A DNA stretch of 64,000 bases from Megamonas hypermegale (GTDB lineage Bacteria; Bacillota; Negativicutes; Selenomonadales; Selenomonadaceae). This document shows positions 17,051 to 26,142 of this stretch, piece after piece (the first letter of the stretch is position 1; each line of letters opens with the position of its first letter). Location: contig NZ_LT906446.1 of NCBI RefSeq assembly GCF_900187035.1, forward strand, positions 1,984,001 through 2,048,000, in the 5' to 3' direction. Both the position numbers and the translations under genes were made by a program. The notes under the pieces are model-generated. The model had not been told where the DNA came from and did not search any database. It worked only from the letters and a program-made list of their open reading frames with translations.

Positions 17051-18739
17051 GTGGGTAAAAATATAAATATCATATTAAATAAAAAAGATATAGTAGATAA
17101 ATTTACTATATCCAAATCTACAATATATATTATTTTTGCCATCTTATGTGTATTATATATTTGGCACTTAGGATATTATCCATTATTCAATCCAGATGAA
17201 GGTAGATATGCAGAAATTCCACGTGAAATGTTATTTAGTGGCAATTTTATTACGCCACATTTAAATGGTGTGGAATATTTTGAAAAGCCAGCTTTGCAAT
17301 ATTGGATTACGGCAATATCTATGCTTATTTTTGGTGAAAATGAATTTGCAGTGAGATTATTTCCAGCGTTATGTGCTTTAGGTGGTGTTTTTTGTACATA
17401 TTATTTAGGTACAAAAATGTTTAATCGTAAAACAGGTCTATTAGCTAGCATTATTTTAGCAACATCATTTTTATATTTGATAATTGGTTCTTTAAATATT
17501 TTAGATATGCCTGTATCTCTTTTTATAACGCTGTGTATGGTATCGTTTTATCAATTTAGTGTTACACAAAAATCTAAGTTTTTATATATTTTTTATGCAT
17601 CTATGGCATTTGGGGTATTAACAAAAGGGCTTGTTGCTATCGTTTTTGCAATAGCGATTGCAGTGATATATGCTATATGCACTAAACAATTTAAATTGAT
17701 ATGGAAACTTTTTTCACCTATTGGTATTAGTATTTTTTTAATAATTTGCGTACCTTGGTTTTATCTTGTTTGTAGGGATAATCCAGATTTCTTTTATTTC
17801 TTTTTCATTCATGAACATTTTTTGCGCTATACAACTACTACGCATCATCGATATGCTCCAGCATACTTTTTTATACCATGTATAATTTTAGGTATTTTCC
17901 CATGGACGGGCTTTTTATTTGCTTCAGTATCGTTAAGAAAAATATGGGCTAGATTAAAAAATAGTTTTAGATATAATCAATATATTTACTTAATTATTTG
18001 GTTTAGTATAGTATTTATTTTTTATTCATTATCTGATTCTAAGTTAGTACCGTATATCATACCGTGTTTTCCACCTTTAGCCATATTGATTGCTAGTAGA
18101 TTGGCTAATTTAGATAAAGATAATATCAATTTAAAAATACCTTTAATAATAAATGCAGTTATAGCTTTTTGTATTGTTTTGGCTTTGACAATTACAGTAG
18201 TAAAAAGTGATTTTATAACTGTTCGAGAATTTATGTTATTTGGCAGTCCTTTAATCTGTGTAGTGCTTATTTCAAATATTATTAGTTTAGTTTTGTGGTT
18301 TAGGTATAAAAATGCTTATCAAATTATTGTAATAACTATTATTTCAGCAATATTATTTAGCTTTTCTGTACAACCGATAATGACAGAAGTAGCAGAACAT
18401 CGTAGTGGAAAAGATGTTGCTCAAGTGGTTAATTTATGGAAAAATCCAGATACACTTATTATTTGTTATCAGGATTATTTACAAGATTTACCATTTTATA
18501 CGAAATCACGAATTGCACTTTACGATTATTATGGTGAATTGGAATTTGGTTCAAAACATGAAAGTGGTCAAAATTGGTTTTTTAATAAAACAGATTTACT
18601 AAAAGCTTGGCAAAATAATGAGAATGTTATTTTAGTAGTGCCTCAAAAGAGAAAAGAAGATTGTTTGGAAACATTGAATATCGATTTAGATAAAGTTGAG
18701 TATAAAGATTTTGAACGATATATTGTAATTAAGCGATAA
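17051..18739 (+). CDS. ArnT-like family 39 glycosyltransferase (paralogue of the gene at 28438)
   Basis: A 562-aa polytopic inner-membrane protein of the ArnT/PMT (GT39/GT83) type. After a first membrane segment it has the periplasmic acceptor loop NPDEGRYAEIPREML and GVEYFEKPALQYW, the catalytic acidic motif of lipid-linked sugar transferases, then about ten more membrane segments and a soluble C-terminal domain (SDSKLVPYI before it). It probably transfers L-Ara4N or a related sugar from undecaprenyl phosphate to lipid A or another envelope acceptor. The start is GTG at 17051, with AGGAGG 10 nt upstream; the overlapping ATG at 17049 is in a frame that stops at once. It is monocistronic. Confidence 0.85.
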   Translation: MGKNINIILNKKDIVDKFTISKSTIYIIFAILCVLYIWHLGYYPLFNPDEGRYAEIPREMLFSGNFITPHLNGVEYFEKPALQYWITAISMLIFGENEFAVRLFPALCALGGVFCTYYLGTKMFNRKTGLLASIILATSFLYLIIGSLNILDMPVSLFITLCMVSFYQFSVTQKSKFLYIFYASMAFGVLTKGLVAIVFAIAIAVIYAICTKQFKLIWKLFSPIGISIFLIICVPWFYLVCRDNPDFFYFFFIHEHFLRYTTTTHHRYAPAYFFIPCIILGIFPWTGFLFASVSLRKIWARLKNSFRYNQYIYLIIWFSIVFIFYSLSDSKLVPYIIPCFPPLAILIASRLANLDKDNINLKIPLIINAVIAFCIVLALTITVVKSDFITVREFMLFGSPLICVVLISNIISLVLWFRYKNAYQIIVITIISAILFSFSVQPIMTEVAEHRSGKDVAQVVNLWKNPDTLIICYQDYLQDLPFYTKSRIALYDYYGELEFGSKHESGQNWFFNKTDLLKAWQNNENVILVVPQKRKEDCLETLNIDLDKVEYKDFERYIVIKR

Positions 18740-18785
18740 AAAATAGCTTTTTGCAGTGATAATTTCTGCAAAAAGCTATTTTTTT
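18738..18785. terminator. Bidirectional intrinsic terminator
   Basis: AAATAGCTTTTTGCAG / CTGCAAAAAGCTATTT with T-runs on both strands, between convergent genes. Confidence 0.88.
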
Positions 18786-19596
18786 ATGGTTGTTCATCAT
18801 TTTCAGATGTATCATGTGTAAATTTAAATTTTTGTTGATAAGGCATTCTGACGATATTGCCTTTTTTATCGCGTGGCGGAATGATTTCAAATTTTTGTAA
18901 TGCTTCTAAAGCGGCAACATTTAAATCTTCCGCTACTTCTGGACTTAAATCTGGGTCAGAATCTTCACTTGAATATTTAAAATCAGCTTGAATAATTTTT
19001 CCATTATCATCCATGATATATTCCACAATGACGAAGATTTCTTCACTTTCTGGAATGAGATTGTGGTCATATACTGGTTCAGCTGATTTTTTTATAGTAG
19101 GATTATACGATTTTAAATTTTCAGGGTTATCTACATCTAATTGAATTTGTTTGATGAAATCATATTGAGATTCGTCGATTTTTCCTAAACGAATATTGAG
19201 GTCGCTTAATTTGCGATATTTAGGCTTTTTTTCTTTGGGTGAAGTGGCAGGAGTAGGAGAAGCGATATTTTGTTTTACTTCTTCTTTAGGAGTTTCTTTT
19301 TCTTCTTCTAATTGCTCTATTTTAGGTGCAACTTCGATATTTTCCTGTGTAACGGTTATATCTGATTGCGATGATATTTGTTGTTCAGAGCTAGTTATAT
19401 CATCTGTGGTCGTTTCTTTTGGTAGTTGTATATCTACATAAGTGATATCATCTTGAGTAATATTATCTTTTTGAGCAGACATACTATTTAAAGAATTAGT
19501 CATATTGCTCATAACATAGCCACCTACAGCGAAAAATCCTACATGTGCAATTAAAGAGATTATTAGACCTATTTTTAGATAATTTTTTGTCTGCAT
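18784..19596 (-). CDS. tonB: TonB-like energy transducer
   Basis: A 270-aa protein with one N-terminal membrane anchor (about residues 8-29), a low-complexity acidic/Lys-Pro periplasmic linker (EEEKETPKEEVKQ, SPTPATSPKEKKPKY), and a C-terminal domain reading VIVEYIMDDNGKII ... ALEALQKFEIIPP ... YQQKFKF, which follows the TonB C-terminal pattern. It should couple ExbB/ExbD proton flow to outer-membrane receptors. exbB and exbD are elsewhere in the window (52.5-53.5 kb). The receptor it serves cannot be told. The linker has fewer prolines than classical TonB. Confidence 0.78.
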   Translation of the reverse strand: MQTKNYLKIGLIISLIAHVGFFAVGGYVMSNMTNSLNSMSAQKDNITQDDITYVDIQLPKETTTDDITSSEQQISSQSDITVTQENIEVAPKIEQLEEEKETPKEEVKQNIASPTPATSPKEKKPKYRKLSDLNIRLGKIDESQYDFIKQIQLDVDNPENLKSYNPTIKKSAEPVYDHNLIPESEEIFVIVEYIMDDNGKIIQADFKYSSEDSDPDLSPEVAEDLNVAALEALQKFEIIPPRDKKGNIVRMPYQQKFKFTHDTSENDEQP

Positions 19597-19642
19597 ATAA
19601 AATCCTTCTTAATATTTGAGCTTTTACTATTGTATCACATAA

Positions 19643-20008
19643 TTAAGAACGATATAACAAAAATACACCAATGCAAATAATAGCTATTCCACCAATTTTT
19701 TGTAAAGTCATTGATTCGCCAAAATAAAAATAACCTACAAAAGCAGCGATGATATAGCCGATGCTTAAAAATGGATAAGCATAGCTAACTTCTACGCGGG
19801 ATAATACCATTAACCATACAATAAAACTGATTACATAAAATAATAAACCAGTCCATACATATAAATTTGTGCTTACTTTTAATATCATCGTTAAGATAGC
19901 ATTTATATCAACCTGAATAGTACCAATTTGAGACATGCCCTTTTTTAAAACAAGTTGTGCGGCAGCATTTAGTAATACACCGGTTAATATTAGTAGTAAG
20001 TTTGTCAA
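19643..20008 (-). CDS. Small EamA/SMR-type transporter, ArnE/ArnF-like
   Basis: A 121-aa protein with four predicted membrane segments. It begins LLLILTGVLLNAAAQLVLKKG, and has SYAYPFLSIGYIIAAFVGYFYFGE and a hydrophobic C-terminus. This size and pattern fit the subunits of the undecaprenyl-phosphate-L-Ara4N flippase (ArnE/ArnF), though general SMR exporters look similar. It lies near one ArnT-like gene and 8 kb from the arn operon, which lacks its own flippase genes. The start is TTG at 20008 with GAGGTG 8 nt upstream; no ATG fits. Confidence 0.75.
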   Translation of the reverse strand: MTNLLLILTGVLLNAAAQLVLKKGMSQIGTIQVDINAILTMILKVSTNLYVWTGLLFYVISFIVWLMVLSRVEVSYAYPFLSIGYIIAAFVGYFYFGESMTLQKIGGIAIICIGVFLLYRS

Positions 20009-20215
20009 ATTAATTCACCTCATGAAAAATAAATTATATTGTTATTGTAAATTATTTTAACAATATAATATGAAAATAAAATATAAACATATTATAATCT
20101 CTATAATTATTAATATCCACTAGATAGTTTGTTTATGATAAATGTATATATTATAAATGAAATATATACAAATATATTTATTTTTAAAATTGTTTAAAAA
20201 ATTTATAAAAACATA

Positions 20216-20244
20216 TTTACAAATAATTTTTTATGTGCTATATT
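20216..20244 (+). promoter_or_regulatory. Probable sigma-A promoter of the transketolase cluster
   Basis: TTTACA (20216-20221), 17-nt spacer, TATATT (20239-20244). The rest of the 20009-20215 gap is very AT-rich and shows nothing else I can support. Confidence 0.6.
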
Positions 20245-20263
20245 AAAGCCATAGGTTATGGGA

Positions 20264-20294
20264 TATGTGATATACCATAGATGGTATGTGATAT
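20264..20294 (+). promoter_or_regulatory. Candidate operator in the transketolase leader
   Basis: Two direct copies of TATGTGATAT (20264-20273 and 20285-20294) are 21 bp apart, and a palindrome ATACCAT-AG-ATGGTAT (20272-20287) sits between and partly over them. The block lies just downstream of the expected transcription start, a position suited to repression. A close relative (TATGTGAAAT) is found in front of the GntR gene at 28247..28238. Confidence 0.5.
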
Positions 20295-20315
20295 TGAAAA
20301 CGAGAAGGTGTAGTT

Positions 20316-21149
20316 ATGAAAAATACGTCTATTAGTGAATTAAAACAAATTGCTATCGAACTTAGAAAATCGGCTGTTACTATGATTTATGAAGCGCAAT
20401 CCGGTCATCCAGGTGGAGCTTTATCGGCAGCAGATATTGTAACTGCTTTATATTTTAAAGAAATGAATATTGATCCGAAAAATCCAAAATGGGAAGACCG
20501 AGACCGCTTTGTTTTATCAAAAGGTCATGTTTGCCCAATACTTTATGCAGTATTAGGTAAATTAGGATATTTTCCTGAAGAATACCTCCATAAGTTAAGA
20601 CAAGAAGGCTCTATTTTGCAAGGACATCCTGATATGAAAAAATGCCCAGGTATTGATATCTCCACCGGCTCTTTAGGACAAGGTTTATCTTGTGCTGTAG
20701 GTATGGCTATAGCGGGCAAACGTGACCATAAAGATTATCGAGTATTTGCTATGGTCGGTGATGGTGAATGCGATGAAGGTCAAATTTGGGAAGCAGTAAT
20801 GACTGGTTATAAATATAATTTAGATAATTTAGTTGTATTCGTAGATAATAATAGACTTCAGTTGGACGGAACTTGTGAAGAAGTAATGCCAAATATTGAT
20901 TTAGGAAAACGCTTTGAAGCATTTGGTTATGAAGTATTTTACATTGATGGTCATAACATGGAAGAAATTGTAGCTACACTTGATAAAATTAGAGCTTCTC
21001 ATAATGGACTTCCAAAAGCTGTTATTGCCAATACTATTAAAGGTAGAGGCGTTTCCTTCATGGAAAATCAAGTTGGTTGGCATGGTGTTGCTCCTAATGA
21101 TGAACAATATAAACAAGCAATGGAAGAACTCGAAGGAGGTTTAAAATAA
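20316..21149 (+). CDS. Transketolase, N-terminal (thiamine-diphosphate-binding) subunit
   Basis: A 277-aa protein with the transketolase N-terminal signature: SGHPGGALSAADI, RDRFVLSKGHVCPILYAVL, and the ThDP/Mg motif GDGECDEGQIWEA ... NLVVFVDNNRLQLDG (GDG-N pattern). It forms a split transketolase with the next gene, overlapping it by one base (TAATG). It transfers two-carbon ketol units between a ketose donor and an aldehyde acceptor. Its position in a cluster with a dehydrogenase and transporters suggests a dedicated catabolic transketolase rather than the housekeeping pentose-phosphate enzyme. GAGAAGGTG lies upstream of the ATG. Confidence 0.93.
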   Translation: MKNTSISELKQIAIELRKSAVTMIYEAQSGHPGGALSAADIVTALYFKEMNIDPKNPKWEDRDRFVLSKGHVCPILYAVLGKLGYFPEEYLHKLRQEGSILQGHPDMKKCPGIDISTGSLGQGLSCAVGMAIAGKRDHKDYRVFAMVGDGECDEGQIWEAVMTGYKYNLDNLVVFVDNNRLQLDGTCEEVMPNIDLGKRFEAFGYEVFYIDGHNMEEIVATLDKIRASHNGLPKAVIANTIKGRGVSFMENQVGWHGVAPNDEQYKQAMEELEGGLK

Positions 21150-22087
21150 TGGATACTACAAAAAAAATCGCTACACGTAATGGCTTCGGTGAAGAAATTG
21201 TTGAACTTGGAAAAAATAACGATAAAATTTATGTTATTGATAATGATATAGGTAAATCCTGCAAAACAAGTGCTTTTATGAAAGCATTACCACAGCAATA
21301 TATAAATGTAGGTATTGCTGAACAAAATGGTGCAGGTGTGGCAGCAGGTCTTGCTACTTGTGGCAAAATTCCATTTGTTGTAACTTATGCAGTTTTTGGT
21401 TCGTTACGTATGTGTGAACAAATTCGTCAAGAAGTTTGTTATCCTAATTTAAACGTAAAATTTGCTTGTTCACATGGCGGTGTTACTCCAGCAAATGATG
21501 GAGCAAGCCATCAAGCAATTGAAGATATGGGTGTTCTTCGTACTATTCCAAATATGACTGTAATTATGCCAGCAGATTATTACGCTGCTAAAAAATTGGT
21601 AAAAGCAGCTGCTGAAATGTATGGTCCTGTATTTTTAAGATTTACGCGTGATAACATCCCTGTTATTTATGATGAAAATACTGAATTTGAAATTGGTAAA
21701 GCTGTAAAACTTTCTGACGGTAAAGATGTAGCAATCATTGCTAATGGTGATACAGTTCGTTTAGCTATCGAAGCAAAAGAAACTTTGGAAAAAGAAGGAA
21801 TTTCTGTTCGTCTTCTTGATATGCATACAATTAAACCACTTGATAAAGAAGCAGTTATCTCTTGTATAAATGATATTGGTAAAATTATTACAGTAGAAGA
21901 CCATAATATTATTAATGGTTTAGGTAGTGCGGTTTGTGAAGTGGCAGCAGAAATGGGTAAAGGTAAAGTTTACCGTATTGGTATTCAAGACCAATTTGGT
22001 CAGTCTGCTCCATATGAAAGATTACTTGCCATGAATGGTATCACTGTAGAAAATATTATCGAACAAGCGAAAGCTATTCAAAAATAA
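21149..22087 (+). CDS. Transketolase, C-terminal (pyrimidine-binding and C-terminal) subunit
   Basis: A 312-aa partner of the preceding subunit. It has the pyrimidine-binding domain with GIAEQNGAGVAAGLA (catalytic Glu of the family), CSHGGVTPANDGASHQAIEDMGVLR, and a C-terminal Rossmann-like domain (VRLLDMHTIKPLD, VEDHNIINGLGSAV). Start overlaps the N-subunit stop by one base, with GAAGGAGG just upstream. Followed by an unusual 16-bp inverted repeat. Confidence 0.93.
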   Translation: MDTTKKIATRNGFGEEIVELGKNNDKIYVIDNDIGKSCKTSAFMKALPQQYINVGIAEQNGAGVAAGLATCGKIPFVVTYAVFGSLRMCEQIRQEVCYPNLNVKFACSHGGVTPANDGASHQAIEDMGVLRTIPNMTVIMPADYYAAKKLVKAAAEMYGPVFLRFTRDNIPVIYDENTEFEIGKAVKLSDGKDVAIIANGDTVRLAIEAKETLEKEGISVRLLDMHTIKPLDKEAVISCINDIGKIITVEDHNIINGLGSAVCEVAAEMGKGKVYRIGIQDQFGQSAPYERLLAMNGITVENIIEQAKAIQK

Positions 22088-22105
22088 AAGTAGTTAATCT
22101 ACCCC

Positions 22106-22168
22106 AGTAGTGTAATATTTTGTATTTATATGGATACGAATTTTAATGATATAAAATATTACACTACT
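22106..22168. repeat. Perfect 16-bp inverted repeat in the transketolase-SDR gap
   Basis: AGTAGTGTAATATTTT (22106-22121) and its exact complement (22153-22168) flank a 31-nt loop. No T-run follows, so it is not a standard terminator. It may be an mRNA-stabilising or processing hairpin, or a widely spaced operator. Confidence 0.6.
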
Positions 22169-22228
22169 TACAAATTAATTAATTTTTGAAATGAATTTTC
22201 ATATAAAATAGAGAAGGAGTCTTTAATT

Positions 22229-22987
22229 ATGTTAGATTTTACAAATCAGGTTGTCATCGTAACAGGTAGTGGTTCTCCAAAAGGTATCGGTCGTACTATT
22301 GCAAAAACTTTTGCTAATCAAGGAGCAAAGCTAGTTATTCTTGATATTAATGAAGCTGGTGTAAATGAAACAGTTGATATTATTAAACAAAGTGGTCATG
22401 AAGCTATTGGTATTAAGACAGATATTACATCTAAAGAATCTGTTGATGCAATGGTACAGACTGTTTTAGATACATTTGGACGTATTGATGTATTGGTAAA
22501 CAATGCAGGTATTTCTCAAAAAGTAACAGTAGAAGATATGACTTTAGATGATATGAAACGTATTTTTAACGTAAATATGTTTGGCTTATTCTTATGTTCT
22601 CAAGCTGTATTAAAACCTATGAAAGCTCAAAAATATGGCCGTATCATTAGCTTATCTTCTGTTTCTGGTAAGCGTGGTGGTGGTATTTTTGGAGGTGCTC
22701 ATTATTCTGCATCTAAAGCAGCTGTATTAGGTTTCTCTAAAAATCTTGCCCGTGAAGTAGCTATAGATGGTATTACTGTAAACTGTGTATGTCCAGGTCT
22801 TATTAATACTGAAATATGGAAGTCTTTACCAAAAGAACAAGCTGATAAAATTATTTCTGATATTCCGGTTGGTCGTCCAGGTGAAACTCAAGAAATTGCA
22901 AATACAATTTGTTTCTTAGGTTCAAAAGAAGCATCTTATATTACTGGTGAAGATGTAGATATTAATGGTGGCTCTCATATGGATTAA
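22229..22987 (+). CDS. Short-chain dehydrogenase/reductase (SDR), substrate unknown
   Basis: A 252-aa classical SDR with the nucleotide-binding loop TGSGSPKGIGR, an acidic residue after beta-2 (VILDINEAG, favouring NAD), NNAGIS, the catalytic Ser in SLSSVSG and the YSASK Tyr-Lys pair, and the C-terminal YITGEDVDINGG. It resembles sugar, polyol and gluconate-5-dehydrogenase type SDRs, but the substrate cannot be assigned. It lies between the transketolase genes and the permease/TRAP genes. GAGAAGGAG lies upstream of the ATG. Confidence 0.88.
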   Translation: MLDFTNQVVIVTGSGSPKGIGRTIAKTFANQGAKLVILDINEAGVNETVDIIKQSGHEAIGIKTDITSKESVDAMVQTVLDTFGRIDVLVNNAGISQKVTVEDMTLDDMKRIFNVNMFGLFLCSQAVLKPMKAQKYGRIISLSSVSGKRGGGIFGGAHYSASKAAVLGFSKNLAREVAIDGITVNCVCPGLINTEIWKSLPKEQADKIISDIPVGRPGETQEIANTICFLGSKEASYITGEDVDINGGSHMD

Positions 22988-23035
22988 ATAACAGGCTATC
23001 CTTGCTATTTTCTTTAATAATATACCCCCATCTTT

Positions 23036-23071
23036 AAAAACAGCAGGATATAAACTATCCTGCTGTTTTTA
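23036..23071 (+). terminator. Intrinsic terminator after the SDR gene
   Basis: AACAGCAGGATA / TATCCTGCTGTT followed by TTTT. It divides the cluster into transketolase-SDR and permease-TRAP units. Confidence 0.85.
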
Positions 23072-23228
23072 TGTAAATTATAATTTGTATAAATAATGAA
23101 CGTGATTAAATTGTCTGTAATTACTAAATATTATTTAAAAATTATACATATAAAAGTTTAATTTTTATTAAGGTAATATATGATTAATTAGTATTTCAAA
23201 AAGATATTTATAAATAAGAGGTGATTAA

Positions 23229-24515
23229 ATGAATTCAGCAGCGATAACTGCTCTTAGTATATTTATAGTAGTGTATATTTTTATAGTATCGGAAAAAATA
23301 CATCGTACGGTAATTGCTTTAGTTGGAGCAATGCTTATGATTCTTTGTGGTATTTTAACACAAGAAATGGCTATACATCATATTGACTTTAATACAATAG
23401 GGCTGTTAATAGGTATGATGATTGTTGTAAGTATTACAGGTACAACAGGATTATTTAATTATTTAGCAATATGGGCAGCTAAAAAAGTAAAAGCTAAACC
23501 ATTAAGGTTATTAGTTGCGTTATCTTTATTAACAGGGGTGTGTTCAGCTTTTTTAGATAATGTTACAACTGTATTGTTGACTGTTCCTTTAACATTTAGT
23601 ATTACAAAAAAATTAAATATACCAGTAAAACCTTTTTTAATAGCACAAATTCTTTCATCTAATATTGGTGGGACATCTACACTTATAGGAGACCCACCGA
23701 ATATCATGATTGGTAGTGCTGTACCTGAAATGGATTTTATGGCATTTATAAGTAATTTAGGTATAGTATGTATAGTTATTTTTGCAGTGACTATGGCTAT
23801 TTTACTTTTATTATATCGTAAACAATTAGTTACGGTGCCTCAGTTACAAGCAAAAGTCATGGCTATGAATGAATATGATGAAATAAAAGATAGTGCATTA
23901 TTGAAAAAATGTTTGTTCGTTTTATTTTTGATAATTGTTACTTTTGTATTACATTCACAATTACATTTGGAGTCTGCAACAGTAGCTTTATCAGGAGCAG
24001 CAATTTTAATGCTTATAAGTATTTCAGGAAATGAAAGAAAAATATCCAAGGTATTAAGTGAAGTTGAATGGTTGGCAATATTCTTTTTTGCAGGTTTATT
24101 TATTTTAGTAGGGGGTTTAGTAGAAACTGGTGTTATAAAAATGATGGCAGAACAATTATTAGAATTAACATCAGGAGATTTAACAAAGACGACAATGTTG
24201 ATTTTATGGCTAAGTGCTATAGCTTCAGCATTTATTGATAATATTCCTTTTGTTGCAACTTTGATACCTATGATAAAGGATATGGGAACGATGGGGATGA
24301 GCAACTTAGAACCATTATGGTGGGCACTGTCTTTAGGTGCTTGTCTAGGGGGTAATGGAACTATTATTGGAGCAAGTGCAAATGTTGTAGTAGCGAGTAT
24401 GGCAGCTATGTATGGCGAAAAACTTTCTTTTGGCGGATATTTTATAGTAGCTTTTCCTATAATGATAATATCAATTGTTATAAGTACAATATATTTACTT
24501 TTGTTTTATTTATAA
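23229..24515 (+). CDS. SLC13/ArsB-NhaD superfamily permease
   Basis: A 428-aa protein with about eleven membrane segments. It has the duplicated signature of the ion-transporter superfamily: GTSTLIGDPPNIMIGSA in the first half, and FIDNIPFVATLIP with GGNGTIIGASANVV in the second. Members move arsenite, Na+/H+ or dicarboxylates. In this context an organic-anion or Na+-coupled role is plausible, but the substrate is not shown by sequence. AAGAGGTG lies before the ATG. It is probably co-transcribed with the TRAP genes, 57 bp downstream. Confidence 0.85.
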   Translation: MNSAAITALSIFIVVYIFIVSEKIHRTVIALVGAMLMILCGILTQEMAIHHIDFNTIGLLIGMMIVVSITGTTGLFNYLAIWAAKKVKAKPLRLLVALSLLTGVCSAFLDNVTTVLLTVPLTFSITKKLNIPVKPFLIAQILSSNIGGTSTLIGDPPNIMIGSAVPEMDFMAFISNLGIVCIVIFAVTMAILLLLYRKQLVTVPQLQAKVMAMNEYDEIKDSALLKKCLFVLFLIIVTFVLHSQLHLESATVALSGAAILMLISISGNERKISKVLSEVEWLAIFFFAGLFILVGGLVETGVIKMMAEQLLELTSGDLTKTTMLILWLSAIASAFIDNIPFVATLIPMIKDMGTMGMSNLEPLWWALSLGACLGGNGTIIGASANVVVASMAAMYGEKLSFGGYFIVAFPIMIISIVISTIYLLLFYL

Positions 24516-24571
24516 AATGAAAATTTATTATAGTAGCTATGTTATTAAATTATATACGGGGGATAATTGCT

Positions 24572-25597
24572 ATGAAAAAATTATCATTTATATTAATAGT
24601 TTTTTTATGTGCTTTTTTTACAGGGTGTTCATCAGATAGTGACAAATCTGTTAATAATAATAATAACAGTGAATATCAAAAAATTGAATTAGTAATGGCA
24701 GTCAATGGTACGGATACTCAGATTGATACTAAAGTTGCTAATAAATTTTCTGAACTTGTAAGTGAAGCATCTGGCGGTAATGTTACTGTATCAGTATATC
24801 CAAATGACCAATTGGCAAGCGGTAATGCTACAAAGGGTATTGAAATGTTAGCAGTAGGTTCGGTGGATTTAGCAGCATACGCTACTAGTGTCATGGCGGC
24901 TTTGGATGAAAAAATTGGTATAGCGACAATACCGTATACTTTTGATAATTATCAAGAAGCAAGACAGATTATTGATACAACAGGTGGAGAATTTTATAAA
25001 GAACGCTTAGCAGAAAAAGGAATTACTTATTTAGGTTCATTTCATAATGGTTTTAGACAAATTTCAAATAGTAAACATGAAGTGCGTACACCAGAAGATG
25101 TACAAGGTTTAAAAATTCGTGTTCCAGGTGGAGAAGTTTATATGGATTTTTTCCGTACATTAGGTGCTGACCCAATAGCTATGAGTTGGAGTGAAGTATT
25201 CACAGCTATTCAACAAGGTACTATTGATGGACAAGAAAATGGTGTTAGTATTACAAAATCTTCCAAGATGAATGAAGTACAAAAATATATAACACTGTGG
25301 AATTATTCATATGAAAATGATTTGTTTATAGCTAATTCTAAAATATGGAATTCACTTGAACCTAAAACACAAGAATTATTGAGAGAAAAAGCAAGAGAAG
25401 CTTGTGAGTGGGGCCGCGATCAAGTAGAGCAAGAAGAAGATGTAATAATTCAAGAATTTAGAGATGATGAAATTATAGTTACAGAACTTTCTCCAACAGA
25501 ATTAAATGCATTTAAAGAAGCTGTTGAACCAGTTAGAGAAAAATTTATTCAACAGTATGGTGCAGATAATTATGCTGCGTTTTGTTTAAATCCGTGA
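24572..25597 (+). CDS. TRAP transporter solute-binding lipoprotein, DctP family
   Basis: A 341-aa extracytoplasmic receptor. It has a signal peptide with lipobox FTGC (Cys about residue 19) and the DctP-fold blocks FSELVSEASGG, GVEMLAVGS-like EMLAVGSVDLAA, and LKIRVPGGEVYMDFFRTLGADPIAMSWSE-type ligand region. The Arg in KIRVP is the usual carboxylate-binding residue, suggesting an organic acid ligand. I chose the ATG at 24572 with GGGGGA upstream; the open frame to 24539 would place residues before the signal peptide. Confidence 0.9.
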   Translation: MKKLSFILIVFLCAFFTGCSSDSDKSVNNNNNSEYQKIELVMAVNGTDTQIDTKVANKFSELVSEASGGNVTVSVYPNDQLASGNATKGIEMLAVGSVDLAAYATSVMAALDEKIGIATIPYTFDNYQEARQIIDTTGGEFYKERLAEKGITYLGSFHNGFRQISNSKHEVRTPEDVQGLKIRVPGGEVYMDFFRTLGADPIAMSWSEVFTAIQQGTIDGQENGVSITKSSKMNEVQKYITLWNYSYENDLFIANSKIWNSLEPKTQELLREKAREACEWGRDQVEQEEDVIIQEFRDDEIIVTELSPTELNAFKEAVEPVREKFIQQYGADNYAAFCLNP

Positions 25598-25616
25598 TAA
25601 GGAGAGGAGTTTTATA

Positions 25617-26141
25617 ATGTCTACATTCGATAAAATATTTGGCAAGATTGAAGAGATTATTGCTGGTATATGTTTAATTGTAATGTCAGTATTAGCATTT
25701 GCTAATGTTTGTGCACGTTATTTCTTCCATGCGTCATTTTCTTTTTCAGATGAGATAACGACATATCTATTTGTTTTATTAAGTCTTATGGGGGCAGCTA
25801 TAGCGGCTAAACGTCATGAACATTTAGGATTTACTGTTATTGAAGATTTAGTTTCTCCAAAAATAAAACGAGTTTTAAATTTTATAAGTTACTTAATGGC
25901 AGTAGTTTTTTCGGCATTGATTTTTTACTATGGAATTTTAATGGTAATTAGTCAATATAATTTGGAACAAAAAACAGCTAATATGCAGTGGCCAGAATGG
26001 ATTTTTGGTTCTTTTGTTCCAATTGGAGCGTTTTTTGTACTTGTAAGATTTTTACAGATACTCATTCATATTATTAAAGGTAAAAATCGCAAAGAAGAAC
26101 GTAAAGCTTTAGAACAACAACGTCAGGAGGAGATGATGTAA
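25617..26141 (+). CDS. TRAP transporter small permease, DctQ family
   Basis: A 174-aa protein with four membrane segments and the DctQ features ANVCARYFFHASFSFSDEIT and GAAIAAKRHEHLG. It pairs with the DctM subunit two bases downstream. AAGGAGAGGAG lies before the ATG. Confidence 0.92.
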   Translation: MSTFDKIFGKIEEIIAGICLIVMSVLAFANVCARYFFHASFSFSDEITTYLFVLLSLMGAAIAAKRHEHLGFTVIEDLVSPKIKRVLNFISYLMAVVFSALIFYYGILMVISQYNLEQKTANMQWPEWIFGSFVPIGAFFVLVRFLQILIHIIKGKNRKEERKALEQQRQEEMM

Positions 26142-26142
26142 G

